From Methanoperedens sp049303315 (GTDB lineage Archaea; Halobacteriota; Methanosarcinia; Methanosarcinales; Methanoperedenaceae), in assembly GCA_049303315.1 (NCBI GenBank), contig JBAQMZ010000041.1, positions 1 through 64,000 on the forward strand: a stretch of 64,000 bases of DNA, written 5' to 3'. The number at the start of each line of letters is the position of its first letter. Positions within the stretch are counted from its first letter, which is position 1. This document shows positions 24,348-33,721 of this stretch, in pieces. Under the pieces are notes generated by a model, which saw only the letters and a list, made by a program, of their open reading frames with translations, did not search any database and had not been told where the DNA came from. Position numbers and translations under genes: made by a program.

Positions 24348-25180
24348 CATTGCATGATTATTATCTATCAGAGGCAAGTCTTAGCAGGAATCAAGAGTTA
24401 AAAGTGGGTAATTTAAAACGACAGATTTTAAACAACATCTTAAAAGAGAAAAACTCCACTATGTTCTATCCTTTAAAAGATGATTTAAAAGATCTCCCAA
24501 ATAACTCTATTCTTTTCAAAATTTCTTTTACCCTTAAAAAACCATACACAAGCAAAGATGAAGGTGAATTTCATATCATTGATGACGGAAGAGACATAAG
24601 AATATTTGAAAATCCAATTGTAAAGGATAAATTTCTTGGTTGCCCGATAGTTAGACCTTCAACATGGAAAGGACATTTAAGGTTTGCTTCAGAGAATGTT
24701 GAATGGGAAGAAAAAGAAAAAATTATAAAAAGACTTTTTGGCTCAAAACCTCAAGATGAAAATACTTTGAAAGGGAGACTCTACTTCTTTTCGACATTTT
24801 TCAAGGAAAATGGGGTAAGGGATGTTATTACACCTTTAGACCGAAAGAAAAGAACACCAACAAGAGGTCCAATAAACCTTGAGGTAATGAAAGCGGGAAC
24901 AAACGGAGAATTTTACTTACTGTATCTTCCATATCCCAATGGAAATGAGTTTAATGAAAAAGAGGTTAAAGAAGACTTAACATTTTTAGCGGATGCGTTA
25001 AAGTTGATGTTTTATATCTATGGATTTTCTGCAAAAAAGACTTCTGGATTCGGTGTTATCGAAGAAAAACTAAAAGAGGGAAAAATTTGGGTAAAATCAG
25101 GCACAAATATCATGGAAAAGAGTTTTTCTAAACTGGATGAAGTAAAAAATAAAATAAGAGAATTGGGGTGGGAGCAATGA
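24344..25180 (+). CDS. Type III CRISPR Cas7-group RAMP protein
   Basis: A 278-residue RAMP-superfamily protein. It has the features of a Cas7-like backbone subunit: LGCPIVRPSTWKGHLRFA around residue 100 (the substrate-entry G-x-x-x-R/K helix) and a C-terminal glycine-rich loop SGFGVI. It corresponds in position to the second cas7 of the III-C operons (the MTH327 slot in Methanothermobacter, from memory). The start overlaps cmr1 (ATGA), and the stop overlaps the cas10 start (ATGA). It could be called Cmr6-like; the precise subgroup is uncertain. Confidence 0.8.
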   Translation: MTLHDYYLSEASLSRNQELKVGNLKRQILNNILKEKNSTMFYPLKDDLKDLPNNSILFKISFTLKKPYTSKDEGEFHIIDDGRDIRIFENPIVKDKFLGCPIVRPSTWKGHLRFASENVEWEEKEKIIKRLFGSKPQDENTLKGRLYFFSTFFKENGVRDVITPLDRKKRTPTRGPINLEVMKAGTNGEFYLLYLPYPNGNEFNEKEVKEDLTFLADALKLMFYIYGFSAKKTSGFGVIEEKLKEGKIWVKSGTNIMEKSFSKLDEVKNKIRELGWEQ

Positions 25181-28113
25181 GTGATTTAATCCAAGCTATC
25201 AAAGATAAAAGAGAAGATATTCTGATCGGCGAAATTGGAGCATTACTTCATGATATAGGAAAGTGCCATCCAGATTTTGTTAAAAGTAAGTCGATAGAGA
25301 AGACTGCTAAGGACACCCATGCCCAAATTGATAACCTTTTAAACTCAAAATTAGTAAGTCTAATCAAAAATATAAAATTTAATATATATTTTAAACAGGG
25401 GCAAACTGATATTTATTCTCTTATTACAGAACATCATAACCATGGCACTAAAGATAAACTTGTAACACTACTCGAATCCTGTGACAGACTTGATTCAGCC
25501 GATGATAAAGGTATTATCAGAAAAAAGCAGTCCATAGATAATACTGTTATCAATTCTCCATTCGGTTATCCTAAAGAAAAAATAGATCTAAATTGTCTTC
25601 AAAATAGGTTGGATGATTTATCTAACAATTTGATCGGCTTATTTGAAAATTATATTTCAAATTCAATCGCATTAGCCTATGTTAGAGAATCTGCAATAAA
25701 TAATCTTGAAACAGCGTTCATTCATGCCCTAGGTGAGACGAGAATACCCTCTAATGACGCAACATTATGGGATCATTCACATTCAACGGCATCGTTGTTT
25801 AAATCCATACTGTGCAGTCTCACTCTTGGAGAATATCCACAGAAATTACAATGGCGGGTACTTGGTTTCTGCTGGGATGGTACTGGCTTTATAAATAAAG
25901 GTAAAAAAATTGCAGATATTTTGAAAAGAAATGAAATTATTGAAGATATTAAAAGCAAATTGAAAAATAAATTTGAAGATGAAATACCAATTGGAAATGA
26001 AATCTATGAAGATACAAATGGGATTTATTTCACTTTCCCAGAACTTGAAAATAATCAGTCCGTACAACTTGCCAAAGAATGTGCAAAAATAGGGTTGGAA
26101 ATTATAAGGAAAGAAAGTGATAACGAGATATGGCCGTTTTTCACTTTGAGTAACCCTTCAAGAACACTTACAATTATTGCTGGTGAGTTAAAATTTTCAA
26201 TGGAAAATAGAAAAATCCCCAAGATGATTCCAACTCTTTTTGTTGAATGTACGCCAGAAGGAGAAATATTAGTAAATAATCTAGAACTGCCTGTTTCAAA
26301 AGGGGAGAGGGATATTTGTCCTGTCTGTCAGTTCAGGTCAAAACCCGTAAATTCAGAGAGCTGTGAGATATGTGAAAAGAGAAGGAAGGGGAGAATGGAT
26401 AGCTGGCTTTCAAATAGTTTAAATACGAATACAATCTGGATAGATGAAGTAGCCGACAGGAACAATCGCATTGCATTGCTCACTTTGAGTTTTGACCTAG
26501 ATAAATGGCTTGGTGGGACGATGGTTGGAACAATCTATTCGCAGAGTTTTGAGGATTGGAGAAATAGTAAAGATGCAAATAAATTCTTTAAAAATAATCA
26601 AAACATACAGAGGCTAAACAAGAAAGGTGTTAAAATAGATGATACTCTTATTGATTTATCAAAAAATGGTTTAAAAATTATTACTGATGAAGATATTTCA
26701 AAAGATATTGGTTTTAAAAGTGATTTGATAAATACATTTTTTGAAGATCTTCGTTCATCACAGAATTTAAATGATGAAAATTATTTTGAAAAATTTGTTG
26801 AGAACCTAAAGTTACGATTAGAGTCTGAACCATTTAATTCATCAAATCTACAAAGGCTACTTTTCACACAAAACCCATCCCCAGCGCGGCTTTACAGAAT
26901 ATGGAAAGAAACAGAGGATTTCTTTGATTTAATTTTCAGGGAAATAAAAGATAATACATATTCCACAAAATGGAAAAGGATTAAATTCTCTATTGATATT
27001 TCAAGTCTGCATCTTAAGTCTGGTAAAAAAATAGAAAAAGATACACCTTACCTGATTAAAATAGAAGGGTTGGAACCGGAAAATCTTCTTGTATTCCATT
27101 CGTCAAATGGAGGCTTCTGCACCATCGAATCCCTTGAAAAGTTAAAATTGAATAATAAGAACGAAATAGAGGCTATTGAATACGGTTTGAAAGATAAAGG
27201 CTTTTATCATCTTGCATATGAAGACAAAACAGATGAAAATTTATTGGCAAACGCTCAACCCGTAAAAATAAGCAATATAGAAACAGAAAAATACTATCCT
27301 TTCATTGAAATAACCAAATCTCCTCTTTCTCTTCGCTTAATTTTGCCAGCGTTGGATTCAATAAAAATACTAGAATTGGTAACAAAACTCTACGATGAAA
27401 GATTTAAAAAGGTAATTGGAAAGTTACCCCTAAATACAGGCTTGCTTGTTTCAAAGAGAAAGTTTCCTCTATATGTTCTTCTGGATGCAGGTGAAAGGAT
27501 GCTAAATGAGAAGGACTTCAAAGGGTCTGAGGAGATGGATCCGTGGTGGGATATAACTGAATTAACAAATGATAACTATTACGGTTTTTATCCTACCAAA
27601 AAATTGAATGGAGATGGTAAATATTACATCCTTGACGAACTTGCCTCTCTTTCTAAAGGAAAACACTTCGCCTTAGCTTCTGGATATTTTGATTTTGATA
27701 TACTACTTGCTACTACTGAGAGGTATAAAATTAACTACGAAGGTAAGAAAAGAATTGATGAAAATTACAGGTTATTATCTTCAAGACCTTATTATTTTTA
27801 TCAGATTCCACAGATGATCGATTTATGGGAGATACTGTATAATAATATATCAAGTTCTCAAATAAATTTCATTGAAGAGATATTCATGAGGAAATTAATA
27901 GAGTGGAAAGCTATACCTGATCCAGATAACAGAGTTGTATTCAAGGATTTTGTAGTAGCCACTTTAAAAGATGCTTTTGCTAAAAAATGGGGTGAGTTGA
28001 AAGTAGAAACCCAGGATTTCCTCATAAATTCTGTTCTCAATAGGCTTTTACTGGATACGATTATACTTTTTAGGCATACAATAAAAGTAAAGGAGGTTAA
28101 TGAAAATGAATGA
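25177..28113 (+). CDS. csx11: Cas10-family large subunit, Csx11 type (no GGDD)
   Basis: A 978-residue large subunit of a type III CRISPR complex. An HD-type nuclease domain opens the protein (GEIGALLHDIGKCHPDF, HD at about 25-26). A zinc-binding insert has CPVC and CEIC pairs near residue 385. Two palm-like domains follow, but the GGDD cyclase motif is not present anywhere in the protein; at the expected position there is LPLNTGLLVSKRKFPLYVLL. That matches Csx11/III-C Cas10, in which cyclic oligoadenylate synthesis is lost and target DNA cleavage by HD is expected. The ATG at 25177 overlaps the previous stop (ATGA), with GGGGTGG upstream. Confidence 0.85.
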   Translation: MSDLIQAIKDKREDILIGEIGALLHDIGKCHPDFVKSKSIEKTAKDTHAQIDNLLNSKLVSLIKNIKFNIYFKQGQTDIYSLITEHHNHGTKDKLVTLLESCDRLDSADDKGIIRKKQSIDNTVINSPFGYPKEKIDLNCLQNRLDDLSNNLIGLFENYISNSIALAYVRESAINNLETAFIHALGETRIPSNDATLWDHSHSTASLFKSILCSLTLGEYPQKLQWRVLGFCWDGTGFINKGKKIADILKRNEIIEDIKSKLKNKFEDEIPIGNEIYEDTNGIYFTFPELENNQSVQLAKECAKIGLEIIRKESDNEIWPFFTLSNPSRTLTIIAGELKFSMENRKIPKMIPTLFVECTPEGEILVNNLELPVSKGERDICPVCQFRSKPVNSESCEICEKRRKGRMDSWLSNSLNTNTIWIDEVADRNNRIALLTLSFDLDKWLGGTMVGTIYSQSFEDWRNSKDANKFFKNNQNIQRLNKKGVKIDDTLIDLSKNGLKIITDEDISKDIGFKSDLINTFFEDLRSSQNLNDENYFEKFVENLKLRLESEPFNSSNLQRLLFTQNPSPARLYRIWKETEDFFDLIFREIKDNTYSTKWKRIKFSIDISSLHLKSGKKIEKDTPYLIKIEGLEPENLLVFHSSNGGFCTIESLEKLKLNNKNEIEAIEYGLKDKGFYHLAYEDKTDENLLANAQPVKISNIETEKYYPFIEITKSPLSLRLILPALDSIKILELVTKLYDERFKKVIGKLPLNTGLLVSKRKFPLYVLLDAGERMLNEKDFKGSEEMDPWWDITELTNDNYYGFYPTKKLNGDGKYYILDELASLSKGKHFALASGYFDFDILLATTERYKINYEGKKRIDENYRLLSSRPYYFYQIPQMIDLWEILYNNISSSQINFIEEIFMRKLIEWKAIPDPDNRVVFKDFVVATLKDAFAKKWGELKVETQDFLINSVLNRLLLDTIILFRHTIKVKEVNENE

Positions 28114-28990
28114 ACTAAAAAAATATGGTGCAATTGCCCTTGACCCCATACATATCGGCGCAGGGGGATACAGGCTTGGCAGGGTGGATAATACAATAGT
28201 AAGGGACCCGACAACTGATGTACCAAAGATACCTGGCACTTCATTGGCGGGAGTGATAAGAGCATATGCAGATATTGTTAAAAAAGAGGAGGATGGAGGC
28301 AATAACAATAAAAAATTTAAAGATGTTAATATAGATGAAATATTTGGAACAGGGGACAGGCAGGGGGTGCTAAGGTTTTACGACGCCCAGATACTATTTT
28401 TCCCTGTATCCTCCATTCAGGGAACTGTCTGGATCACAACAAAAGAACTTCTCGAATATTGGCTTGGGGATTTAAAAGATAAAAATGGTGAAAAATTGAA
28501 AATACCAGAAAAAATTGAAGATACAGCCTATATCATAAAAGGAATTGGCGCCTCGAAACCTCTTAATTTCGGATGGCTAATGCTGGAAATTGATAATGCC
28601 ATAGGGGATAAAGAAGTTACTTTACCATCTCAACTAAATAATTTTGTGAAAAGAATCGTAGCAGCATCGGATAACCTCTTTTCTCATATAGTAAATGATA
28701 ATCTTGAGATAAGGACATCAGTAAAGATAGATTCAAAAACTGGAACAGCAGAAAAAGGGGCACTTTTTACATACGAAGCGATACCAAGGGGAACAATACT
28801 TGGGTTTGAAATTGTGAAAGACAGGCGCAAAGGCAATAAAGATATGGTTGAGCCTCTAATTGAAGCAACTTTTCCCTATCTAAAACTAATCGGCGTAGGT
28901 GGTATGGGAACGCGTGGTTTTGGAAGAATAAACGTATTCAATATGGTAGAGACGAGCAACGACAAAGGAACGCAAAGTGGAGGCAAATAA
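28100..28990 (+). CDS. cmr4: Type III CRISPR Cas7-group backbone protein Cmr4
   Basis: A 296-residue Cas7 backbone subunit. It starts with strand GAIALDPIHIGAGG, then IPGTSLAGVIRAYA (the conserved S-x-x-G-x-x-R helix). TSVKIDSKTGTAEKGALF and EAIPRGT lead to the C-terminal glycine-rich loop GVGGMGTRGFGRI. Cmr4-type subunits stack along crRNA and cut bound target RNA every six bases. The start at 28100 follows AAGGAGG and overlaps the end of csx11; the stop overlaps cmr5 by one base. Confidence 0.88.
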   Translation: MKMNELKKYGAIALDPIHIGAGGYRLGRVDNTIVRDPTTDVPKIPGTSLAGVIRAYADIVKKEEDGGNNNKKFKDVNIDEIFGTGDRQGVLRFYDAQILFFPVSSIQGTVWITTKELLEYWLGDLKDKNGEKLKIPEKIEDTAYIIKGIGASKPLNFGWLMLEIDNAIGDKEVTLPSQLNNFVKRIVAASDNLFSHIVNDNLEIRTSVKIDSKTGTAEKGALFTYEAIPRGTILGFEIVKDRRKGNKDMVEPLIEATFPYLKLIGVGGMGTRGFGRINVFNMVETSNDKGTQSGGK

Positions 28991-29346
28991 TGGAAAATCT
29001 TGATTTTATCTGCATTAAATATGGGCAGCAGATGCCAGATAAGGATTCTGAAAACATTATTAGAAAGGCATTAGGTGTTCTTAAGGAAGATGGTGTTTAT
29101 GCTATGTTTCTCTGGCTTGAGACTAAGGATAATGAGATAAAAAAGAAATTAATTCCTTTACTGAATGAACCCATTATTAAAAAATACCTTTTGAACGGCT
29201 CTGATAAATTTCCAGATAATTTTAAAGATTTGACTGAAAAGTTGAGGGATATTGCACAGGACATTAACAAACTTTTTTTCCTGAAAAAAATACTTGAGCG
29301 CACTCTTATTTATGCGCTATATCATTCCAAAATAAACCAGGTGTAG
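28990..29346 (+). CDS. cmr5: Type III CRISPR small subunit Cmr5 (Cas11 group)
   Basis: A 118-residue all-helical protein, the small subunit that lines the target strand in type III effectors. The start overlaps the cmr4 stop by one base and the next gene begins 3 bases after its stop, so its place in the operon is firm. The helix beginning LGVLKEDGVYAMFLWLETK fits the Cmr5 family. The family is hard to call by sequence alone; position supports it. Confidence 0.82.
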   Translation: MENLDFICIKYGQQMPDKDSENIIRKALGVLKEDGVYAMFLWLETKDNEIKKKLIPLLNEPIIKKYLLNGSDKFPDNFKDLTEKLRDIAQDINKLFFLKKILERTLIYALYHSKINQV

Positions 29347-29349
29347 AAG

Positions 29350-30267
29350 ATGTGGAAAAGGCTTGATGTTGTTTTCACTCTAAAAAGTCCTTTACATATA
29401 GGATATTTGCCAAGTAAGGGCTCAGTCATATCAAGAACAAGATATTATGTTCCCGGTAAAAATTTTTGGGGTGCTATTACAAAAGGGGCAACAGAAAACC
29501 TTTTCGATTATCCTGATGCGAAAAATTACATTGAAATTGGAGAGCAAATTAAAAATAGTTTTCGGTTTATGTATTTTTATTTATATAATGGAAAAACCGA
29601 ATATACACCTGAGTTTACCAACAGCGGATTAAAATACGGAACGGTCGATGTGTTGGAATTTGAGCGTAAATTTATAGGCAGTCGAATATCAACAGCAATA
29701 GATGGTACAAAGGGAACAGCAAAGGATGAAAGTTTGCATGAAATTGAATTTATCAATAACAAATATCGTGATGGTAATGGAACTATAAGAAATACAAAGC
29801 TCATAGGCGTTATCTGGGTTAAAGAAGGGGCTGTGCTGTCTGACAAAGACGGAGAAAAGAAGGTTGGGATAAGTAATCAGGGCATTTTTGTTGATGGATT
29901 TAATTTTAATTTAATTGAAAAATTAATTCTTGGCGGAGAACAGAACTATGGATTTGGATTGGTTGAATTGGAATCCATCAATAAAGAGAGATTTCCAATA
30001 GATGACGTTAATACTAATGATGAGAATATTATAATAAATATAAAAAAAGGAAATCCAATATTCTCTCATCTTAAATATGACAAAAATGTTTCTTTTCAGG
30101 GTGATTTAGAGCTTCTGAGTGGGCGAGAGTATCAAAAGAAATCAGAACGATATAGAAATCCTGGCGAATATCCTGTTCCACCAGCGTATTATTTCTCTCC
30201 GGGTACAAGGCTCATCTCAGTTGATGAAAAACAATTAATTTTAGAGAGGGATGGAATAATAATATGA
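29350..30267 (+). CDS. Type III CRISPR Cas5-group RAMP protein (Cmr3/III-C type)
   Basis: A 305-residue RAMP protein. Its N-terminal strand is LDVVFTLKSPLHIGYLP, followed by YYVPGKNFWGAITKGATENLF, and it has a late glycine-rich loop (LGGEQNYGFGLVELES). It occupies the last cas slot, where the Cas5 subunit that grips the crRNA 5' handle is expected in III-C operons (MTH323 position, from memory). Its stop overlaps the nucleotidyltransferase start as ATGA. Confidence 0.78.
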   Translation: MWKRLDVVFTLKSPLHIGYLPSKGSVISRTRYYVPGKNFWGAITKGATENLFDYPDAKNYIEIGEQIKNSFRFMYFYLYNGKTEYTPEFTNSGLKYGTVDVLEFERKFIGSRISTAIDGTKGTAKDESLHEIEFINNKYRDGNGTIRNTKLIGVIWVKEGAVLSDKDGEKKVGISNQGIFVDGFNFNLIEKLILGGEQNYGFGLVELESINKERFPIDDVNTNDENIIINIKKGNPIFSHLKYDKNVSFQGDLELLSGREYQKKSERYRNPGEYPVPPAYYFSPGTRLISVDEKQLILERDGIII

Positions 30268-30596
30268 GAAAAAAAATCCCAAGAAGTATAAAACTGATTT
30301 TAAAAGAAACGAAAAAAAAGCTTAAGGCAATCTATGGCGACAAACTTAAAGATATTGTTTTATACGGTTCTTATGCCAGAGGAGATTTTACGGAAGGTTC
30401 TGATATAGATCTCATAATCCTTTTAAAAGATATGAAAGAACCCATCGTGGAGCGCAAAAAATATTTTGATGCGATATGGGAGTTAGACCTGAAACATGAC
30501 ACACTGATTTCTATAATCCCGTTCAGGGAAGAAGAATACAGGACGAGAAGATTGCCTCTTGTTCTTAATGCGAAAAGAGAAGGATTTTCTATATGA
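30264..30596 (+). CDS. MNT-family nucleotidyltransferase (antitoxin of HEPN/MNT pair)
   Basis: A 110-residue minimal nucleotidyltransferase. The signature GSYARGDFTEGSDID (about residues 32-46) fits the GSx10DxD consensus, and a third carboxylate follows at HDTLIS near residue 78. In MntA/HepT systems this enzyme AMPylates the HEPN toxin and silences it. Its ATG overlaps the last cas gene (ATGA) and its stop overlaps the HEPN gene (ATGA), so it is part of the CRISPR transcript. Confidence 0.93.
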   Translation: MRKKIPRSIKLILKETKKKLKAIYGDKLKDIVLYGSYARGDFTEGSDIDLIILLKDMKEPIVERKKYFDAIWELDLKHDTLISIIPFREEEYRTRRLPLVLNAKREGFSI

Positions 30597-30997
30597 AAGA
30601 TGCAGAAATTACTGGACTTATTAATAAAGCAAAAGAGAGTCTTGAAGCCTCGAAGCAGTTATTGCAAAGCGAATATTCAGATTTTTCCGCCAGCCGTTCA
30701 TATTATGCTATGTTTTACGCGGTTCAGGCAGTATTACTGTCAAGGAATCTCGCTTTTTCTAAGCATTCCGCAGTCATCGCGGCTTTTGGTAAGGAATTCA
30801 TTAAAAATGGTCAACTTCCTGCCACTTTGCATCGTTACATTTCAGAAGCTTTTGATATAAGACAGACAGGAGATTATGGTCCTGTGGGGTCGGTAAGTAC
30901 AGGAATAGCTATGATATTAATCGATCAGGCAAAGGAATTTATTGAGACTATTGAAGAATATCTGAAAAATCAAGGGTATGAACTAGAAACCCACTGA
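30593..30997 (+). CDS. HEPN-domain protein (RNase-type toxin of HEPN/MNT pair)
   Basis: A 134-residue four-helix HEPN protein. The RX4-6H RNase motif is present as RNLAFSKH (Arg51, His58), preceded by the conserved SASRSYYAMFYAVQAVLLS helix. Such proteins are metal-independent RNases neutralised by their MNT partner. The start overlaps the nucleotidyltransferase stop as ATGA. It is the last gene of the operon; YjbQ starts 68 bases later. As the effector complex here cannot make cyclic oligoadenylate, the HEPN protein could be the collateral RNase arm, controlled differently. Confidence 0.92.
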   Translation: MKDAEITGLINKAKESLEASKQLLQSEYSDFSASRSYYAMFYAVQAVLLSRNLAFSKHSAVIAAFGKEFIKNGQLPATLHRYISEAFDIRQTGDYGPVGSVSTGIAMILIDQAKEFIETIEEYLKNQGYELETH

Positions 30998-31065
30998 ATT
31001 TTTACATCCAAAACAAACATTAAAGAAATAGCATTTATGACTAAGAAATAAAGAGGGAAGCGCTT

Positions 31066-31455
31066 ATGGACATCCAGACCACAACCCGCACTGAACTCAT
31101 CGACATAACCGACCGCGTACGCGCAATAGTAAAAGAAAGCGGCACAAAAGACGGCATCTGCGTCATCTCCACGCGCCATACCACAGGCAGCATTATAATA
31201 AACGAGAACGAGCGCGGGCTCAGGGGCGATATACTGGAAATGTTGGAGACGCTTATCCCCGAAAATAAGAGCTACGCCCACAACCAGATAGATAATAATG
31301 CAGATGCGCACTTGCGCGCGGCCCTGCTTGGCAACAGCGCCGTCTTACCCATCGAAGACGGTCATCTTGTTCTGGGTACCTGGCAGAGTGTATTCTTTGT
31401 GGAACTTGACGGGCCAAGAAACCGGAGTGTTAATGTAAAAATATTGGAAAGCTAG
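31066..31455 (+). CDS. YjbQ/UPF0047 family protein
   Basis: A 129-residue protein of the YjbQ family, sometimes annotated as secondary thiamine-phosphate synthase; the physiological role is not firmly settled. Family blocks are CVISTRHTTGSIIINENE (33-50), AHNQIDNNADAHLRAALLGNS and GTWQSVFFVELDGPRNR, with the conserved metal-site histidines in place. Start ATG 31066 follows AGAGGGAAG. Its stop overlaps that of the convergent S-adenosylmethionine synthetase gene. Confidence 0.93.
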   Translation: MDIQTTTRTELIDITDRVRAIVKESGTKDGICVISTRHTTGSIIINENERGLRGDILEMLETLIPENKSYAHNQIDNNADAHLRAALLGNSAVLPIEDGHLVLGTWQSVFFVELDGPRNRSVNVKILES

Positions 31456-32648
31456 AAAGTGTCCAGCTCTCCCCTGGTGGTCATCTCAGTGATTTTTGTA
31501 ATATCGCCAAGCCATTTATCGATTATAGCTTCAGATTCTGATTTTATAACCTTCATGTTCGCGCCATCTTCCGGTATCACCTGGGCGCTGGCAATCAGAG
31601 GCTGGTCTATAGGCTTCCCTATCTGCGAAAGGATGCGAATATACACGTCTTCAATTCCCGAAACGTTCGCTGCAATATCCTTTGCTATCTGGTTGGAAAG
31701 AAGGTTGTACAGCTTGCCCACATGGTTTATGGGGTTCTTCCCGCTTGTGGCTTCCATACTCATCGGCCTGTTCGGGGTAATCAGGCCATTACACCTGTTC
31801 CCGCGCCCTACAGAGCCGTCGTCACCCATTTCGGCTGACGTTCCTGTAACTGTTAGATATACCGACCCGCTTTTTTCGTCATCGCCTGTATTGACGAAGA
31901 CTTCTACCTCGCGCTCGGTATATTCAGCAGCAAGGTCACATATTTTATTGCGAAGTTCTTCTTTTATGGAAAAATAGTGCGCCTGGTCGTCCACATGTTT
32001 GTCTATCATTGCACAGGCAACGGTGAGGGTTATTTTATCGTTCTTCCTCATTCCCATGACCTTGATATCTGTTCCTATGGCAGGCATGTCCTTTTTGAAG
32101 TTCAAGACCATCTTGCGTTCTGTATTATAAACAATCTGTTCGACTTCCGAAAAAGGAGCATGCCCCACGCCAAACGAAGTATCATTTGCCATTGGCGCTT
32201 TTCCCCGTTTGAACACGCTCTGGAGGTCAGTTGAACCGACGCCCAATTTGCAGTCAATGATAATATCGTGTTCAGAATCAATGTCAGGCAGGGTATTTTT
32301 CAAGTATTGCTTTGCAGCCCTGACCGCCGTGGTATCTGTAGGTATCTTTATGCCCTCGAATTCTTTTGTTGCTCTTCCCACAAGAAGGACATAAATCGGT
32401 GAAATCAACTCTCCACCTTTATATTGCGGGCAGGAACGCCCCGCTACAACTTCGACCTGGTCGGTGTTATGATGGAGAACAGTTCCGCATTTTTTGATGT
32501 ATTCATTGCACAGCGCCCGGCTTACTGCCTCTGCAAAGCCGTCTGCCATGCTGTCCGGGTGCCCAACCCCTTTTCTTTCTACTATTTCTATCTCCTGTTT
32601 TTCGATTGGAGTTTGTGTGATTTTTTCAACGCGAATGTTTCTTGCCAT
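31452..32648 (-). CDS. mat: S-adenosylmethionine synthetase, archaeal type (canonical)
   Basis: A 398-residue archaeal methionine adenosyltransferase (EC 2.5.1.6). Canonical blocks are intact: VERKGVGHPDSMADG, LHHNTDQVEV, ANDTSFGVGHAPFSE, KVMGMRKND, GTSAEMGDDGSVGRGNR, TPNRPMSMEATSGKNPINHVGK and ILSQIGKPIDQP. The ATG at 32648 (MARNIRV) follows CGAGGTAA; nine upstream codons in frame are unlikely to be used. It is the housekeeping copy, against the diverged copy at 2180-3379. It overlaps the stop of YjbQ from the other side. Confidence 0.96.
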   Translation of the reverse strand: MARNIRVEKITQTPIEKQEIEIVERKGVGHPDSMADGFAEAVSRALCNEYIKKCGTVLHHNTDQVEVVAGRSCPQYKGGELISPIYVLLVGRATKEFEGIKIPTDTTAVRAAKQYLKNTLPDIDSEHDIIIDCKLGVGSTDLQSVFKRGKAPMANDTSFGVGHAPFSEVEQIVYNTERKMVLNFKKDMPAIGTDIKVMGMRKNDKITLTVACAMIDKHVDDQAHYFSIKEELRNKICDLAAEYTEREVEVFVNTGDDEKSGSVYLTVTGTSAEMGDDGSVGRGNRCNGLITPNRPMSMEATSGKNPINHVGKLYNLLSNQIAKDIAANVSGIEDVYIRILSQIGKPIDQPLIASAQVIPEDGANMKVIKSESEAIIDKWLGDITKITEMTTRGELDTF

Positions 32649-32755
32649 TAAATTACCTCGATGGGTTTTCTTCAAATGATGTTATTTTATATATAATACC
32701 TTTCGGTTTGAGGCAATCTATTTATCATGCTTTAATATTATGCTGGATAAAAGCA

Positions 32756-33679
32756 ATGACCTCAATCTCAGAATCCACCAAATCCCTCCTCAAAAAACAC
32801 GGCTACCATCTCGCAGGCTCCCACGGCGCTGTAAAAACATGCCTGTGGCTCAATAAAAGCATGCGCAATGAAGGCGGCTGCTACAAATCAAAATTCTACG
32901 GCATTACATCTCACCGCTGCATCCAGATGACGCCCACGCTGATATGCAACCACCGCTGCCTTCACTGCTGGCGCGCCATCGAGTCGCCGGTTGAGACCCC
33001 TGAAATGTGGGACTCCCCGGAGGACATAGTTGAAAGCTGCCTCGCCGGGCAGCGCCGTCTGGTCTCTGGCTACGGCGGCTCGGAATTCATGGACAAAGCA
33101 AAATGGAAAGAGGCATTCGAGCCGAAACATGCTGCCATATCGTTATCGGGTGAACCAACGCTCTATCCATATCTGCCCGAACTTATAGATGAATTCCATA
33201 AAAAGAATCTCACAACGTTTGTGGTCAGCAACGGGACTAATCCGGAAATGATTGGAAAAATAAAGCCCACGCAGCTTTATATCAGCCTGAACGCGCCCGA
33301 CAGGGAGACGTATGAAAAAGTATGCGCACCTCTCGGGGATACATGGGAGAACATAAAGCAGTCGCTGGAGTTCATGAAATATTCCAGAACCAGGACCGCT
33401 ATCAGGATAACCCTGACTAACGGGGTTAATATGACGAATCCTGAAGGTTTTGCAAGCCTGATTGGGCTTGCTGAGCCGGAATATGTCGAGTTGAAAGCCT
33501 ACATGCACCTTGGTTTTTCGCGAAAGCGACTAACATTGGATAACATGCCATCCCACGAAGAGGTGCATGATTTTTCTAATCGGGTTGCAGCGGCGCTGGG
33601 TTACTGCATCGCCGATGAATCTGTGAACAGCCGTGTGGTACTGCTGTCAAAAGATGGGACAAAGCGAAATATCGTCTAA
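32756..33679 (+). CDS. taw1: S-adenosyl-L-methionine-dependent tRNA 4-demethylwyosine synthase
   Basis: A 307-residue TYW1-type radical SAM enzyme (EC 4.1.3.44), which makes the tricyclic 4-demethylwyosine at G37 of tRNA-Phe from N1-methylguanosine and pyruvate. The radical SAM motif is CNHRCLHC (Cys64, Cys68, Cys71). Three N-terminal cysteines spaced 13 apart (Cys29, Cys42, Cys55) supply the second iron-sulphur cluster of the family. LSGEPTLYPYL is the SAM-binding GE block. The ATG at 32756 gives the normal N-terminus; the frame is open earlier but its extra residues are unlike the family. A TATA-like ATATATAATA lies about 70 bases upstream. Confidence 0.94.
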   Translation: MTSISESTKSLLKKHGYHLAGSHGAVKTCLWLNKSMRNEGGCYKSKFYGITSHRCIQMTPTLICNHRCLHCWRAIESPVETPEMWDSPEDIVESCLAGQRRLVSGYGGSEFMDKAKWKEAFEPKHAAISLSGEPTLYPYLPELIDEFHKKNLTTFVVSNGTNPEMIGKIKPTQLYISLNAPDRETYEKVCAPLGDTWENIKQSLEFMKYSRTRTAIRITLTNGVNMTNPEGFASLIGLAEPEYVELKAYMHLGFSRKRLTLDNMPSHEEVHDFSNRVAAALGYCIADESVNSRVVLLSKDGTKRNIV

Positions 33680-33721
33680 CAAAATCCTTATGTGCTTTTA
33701 TATGCTTATATCAATGCAAAT

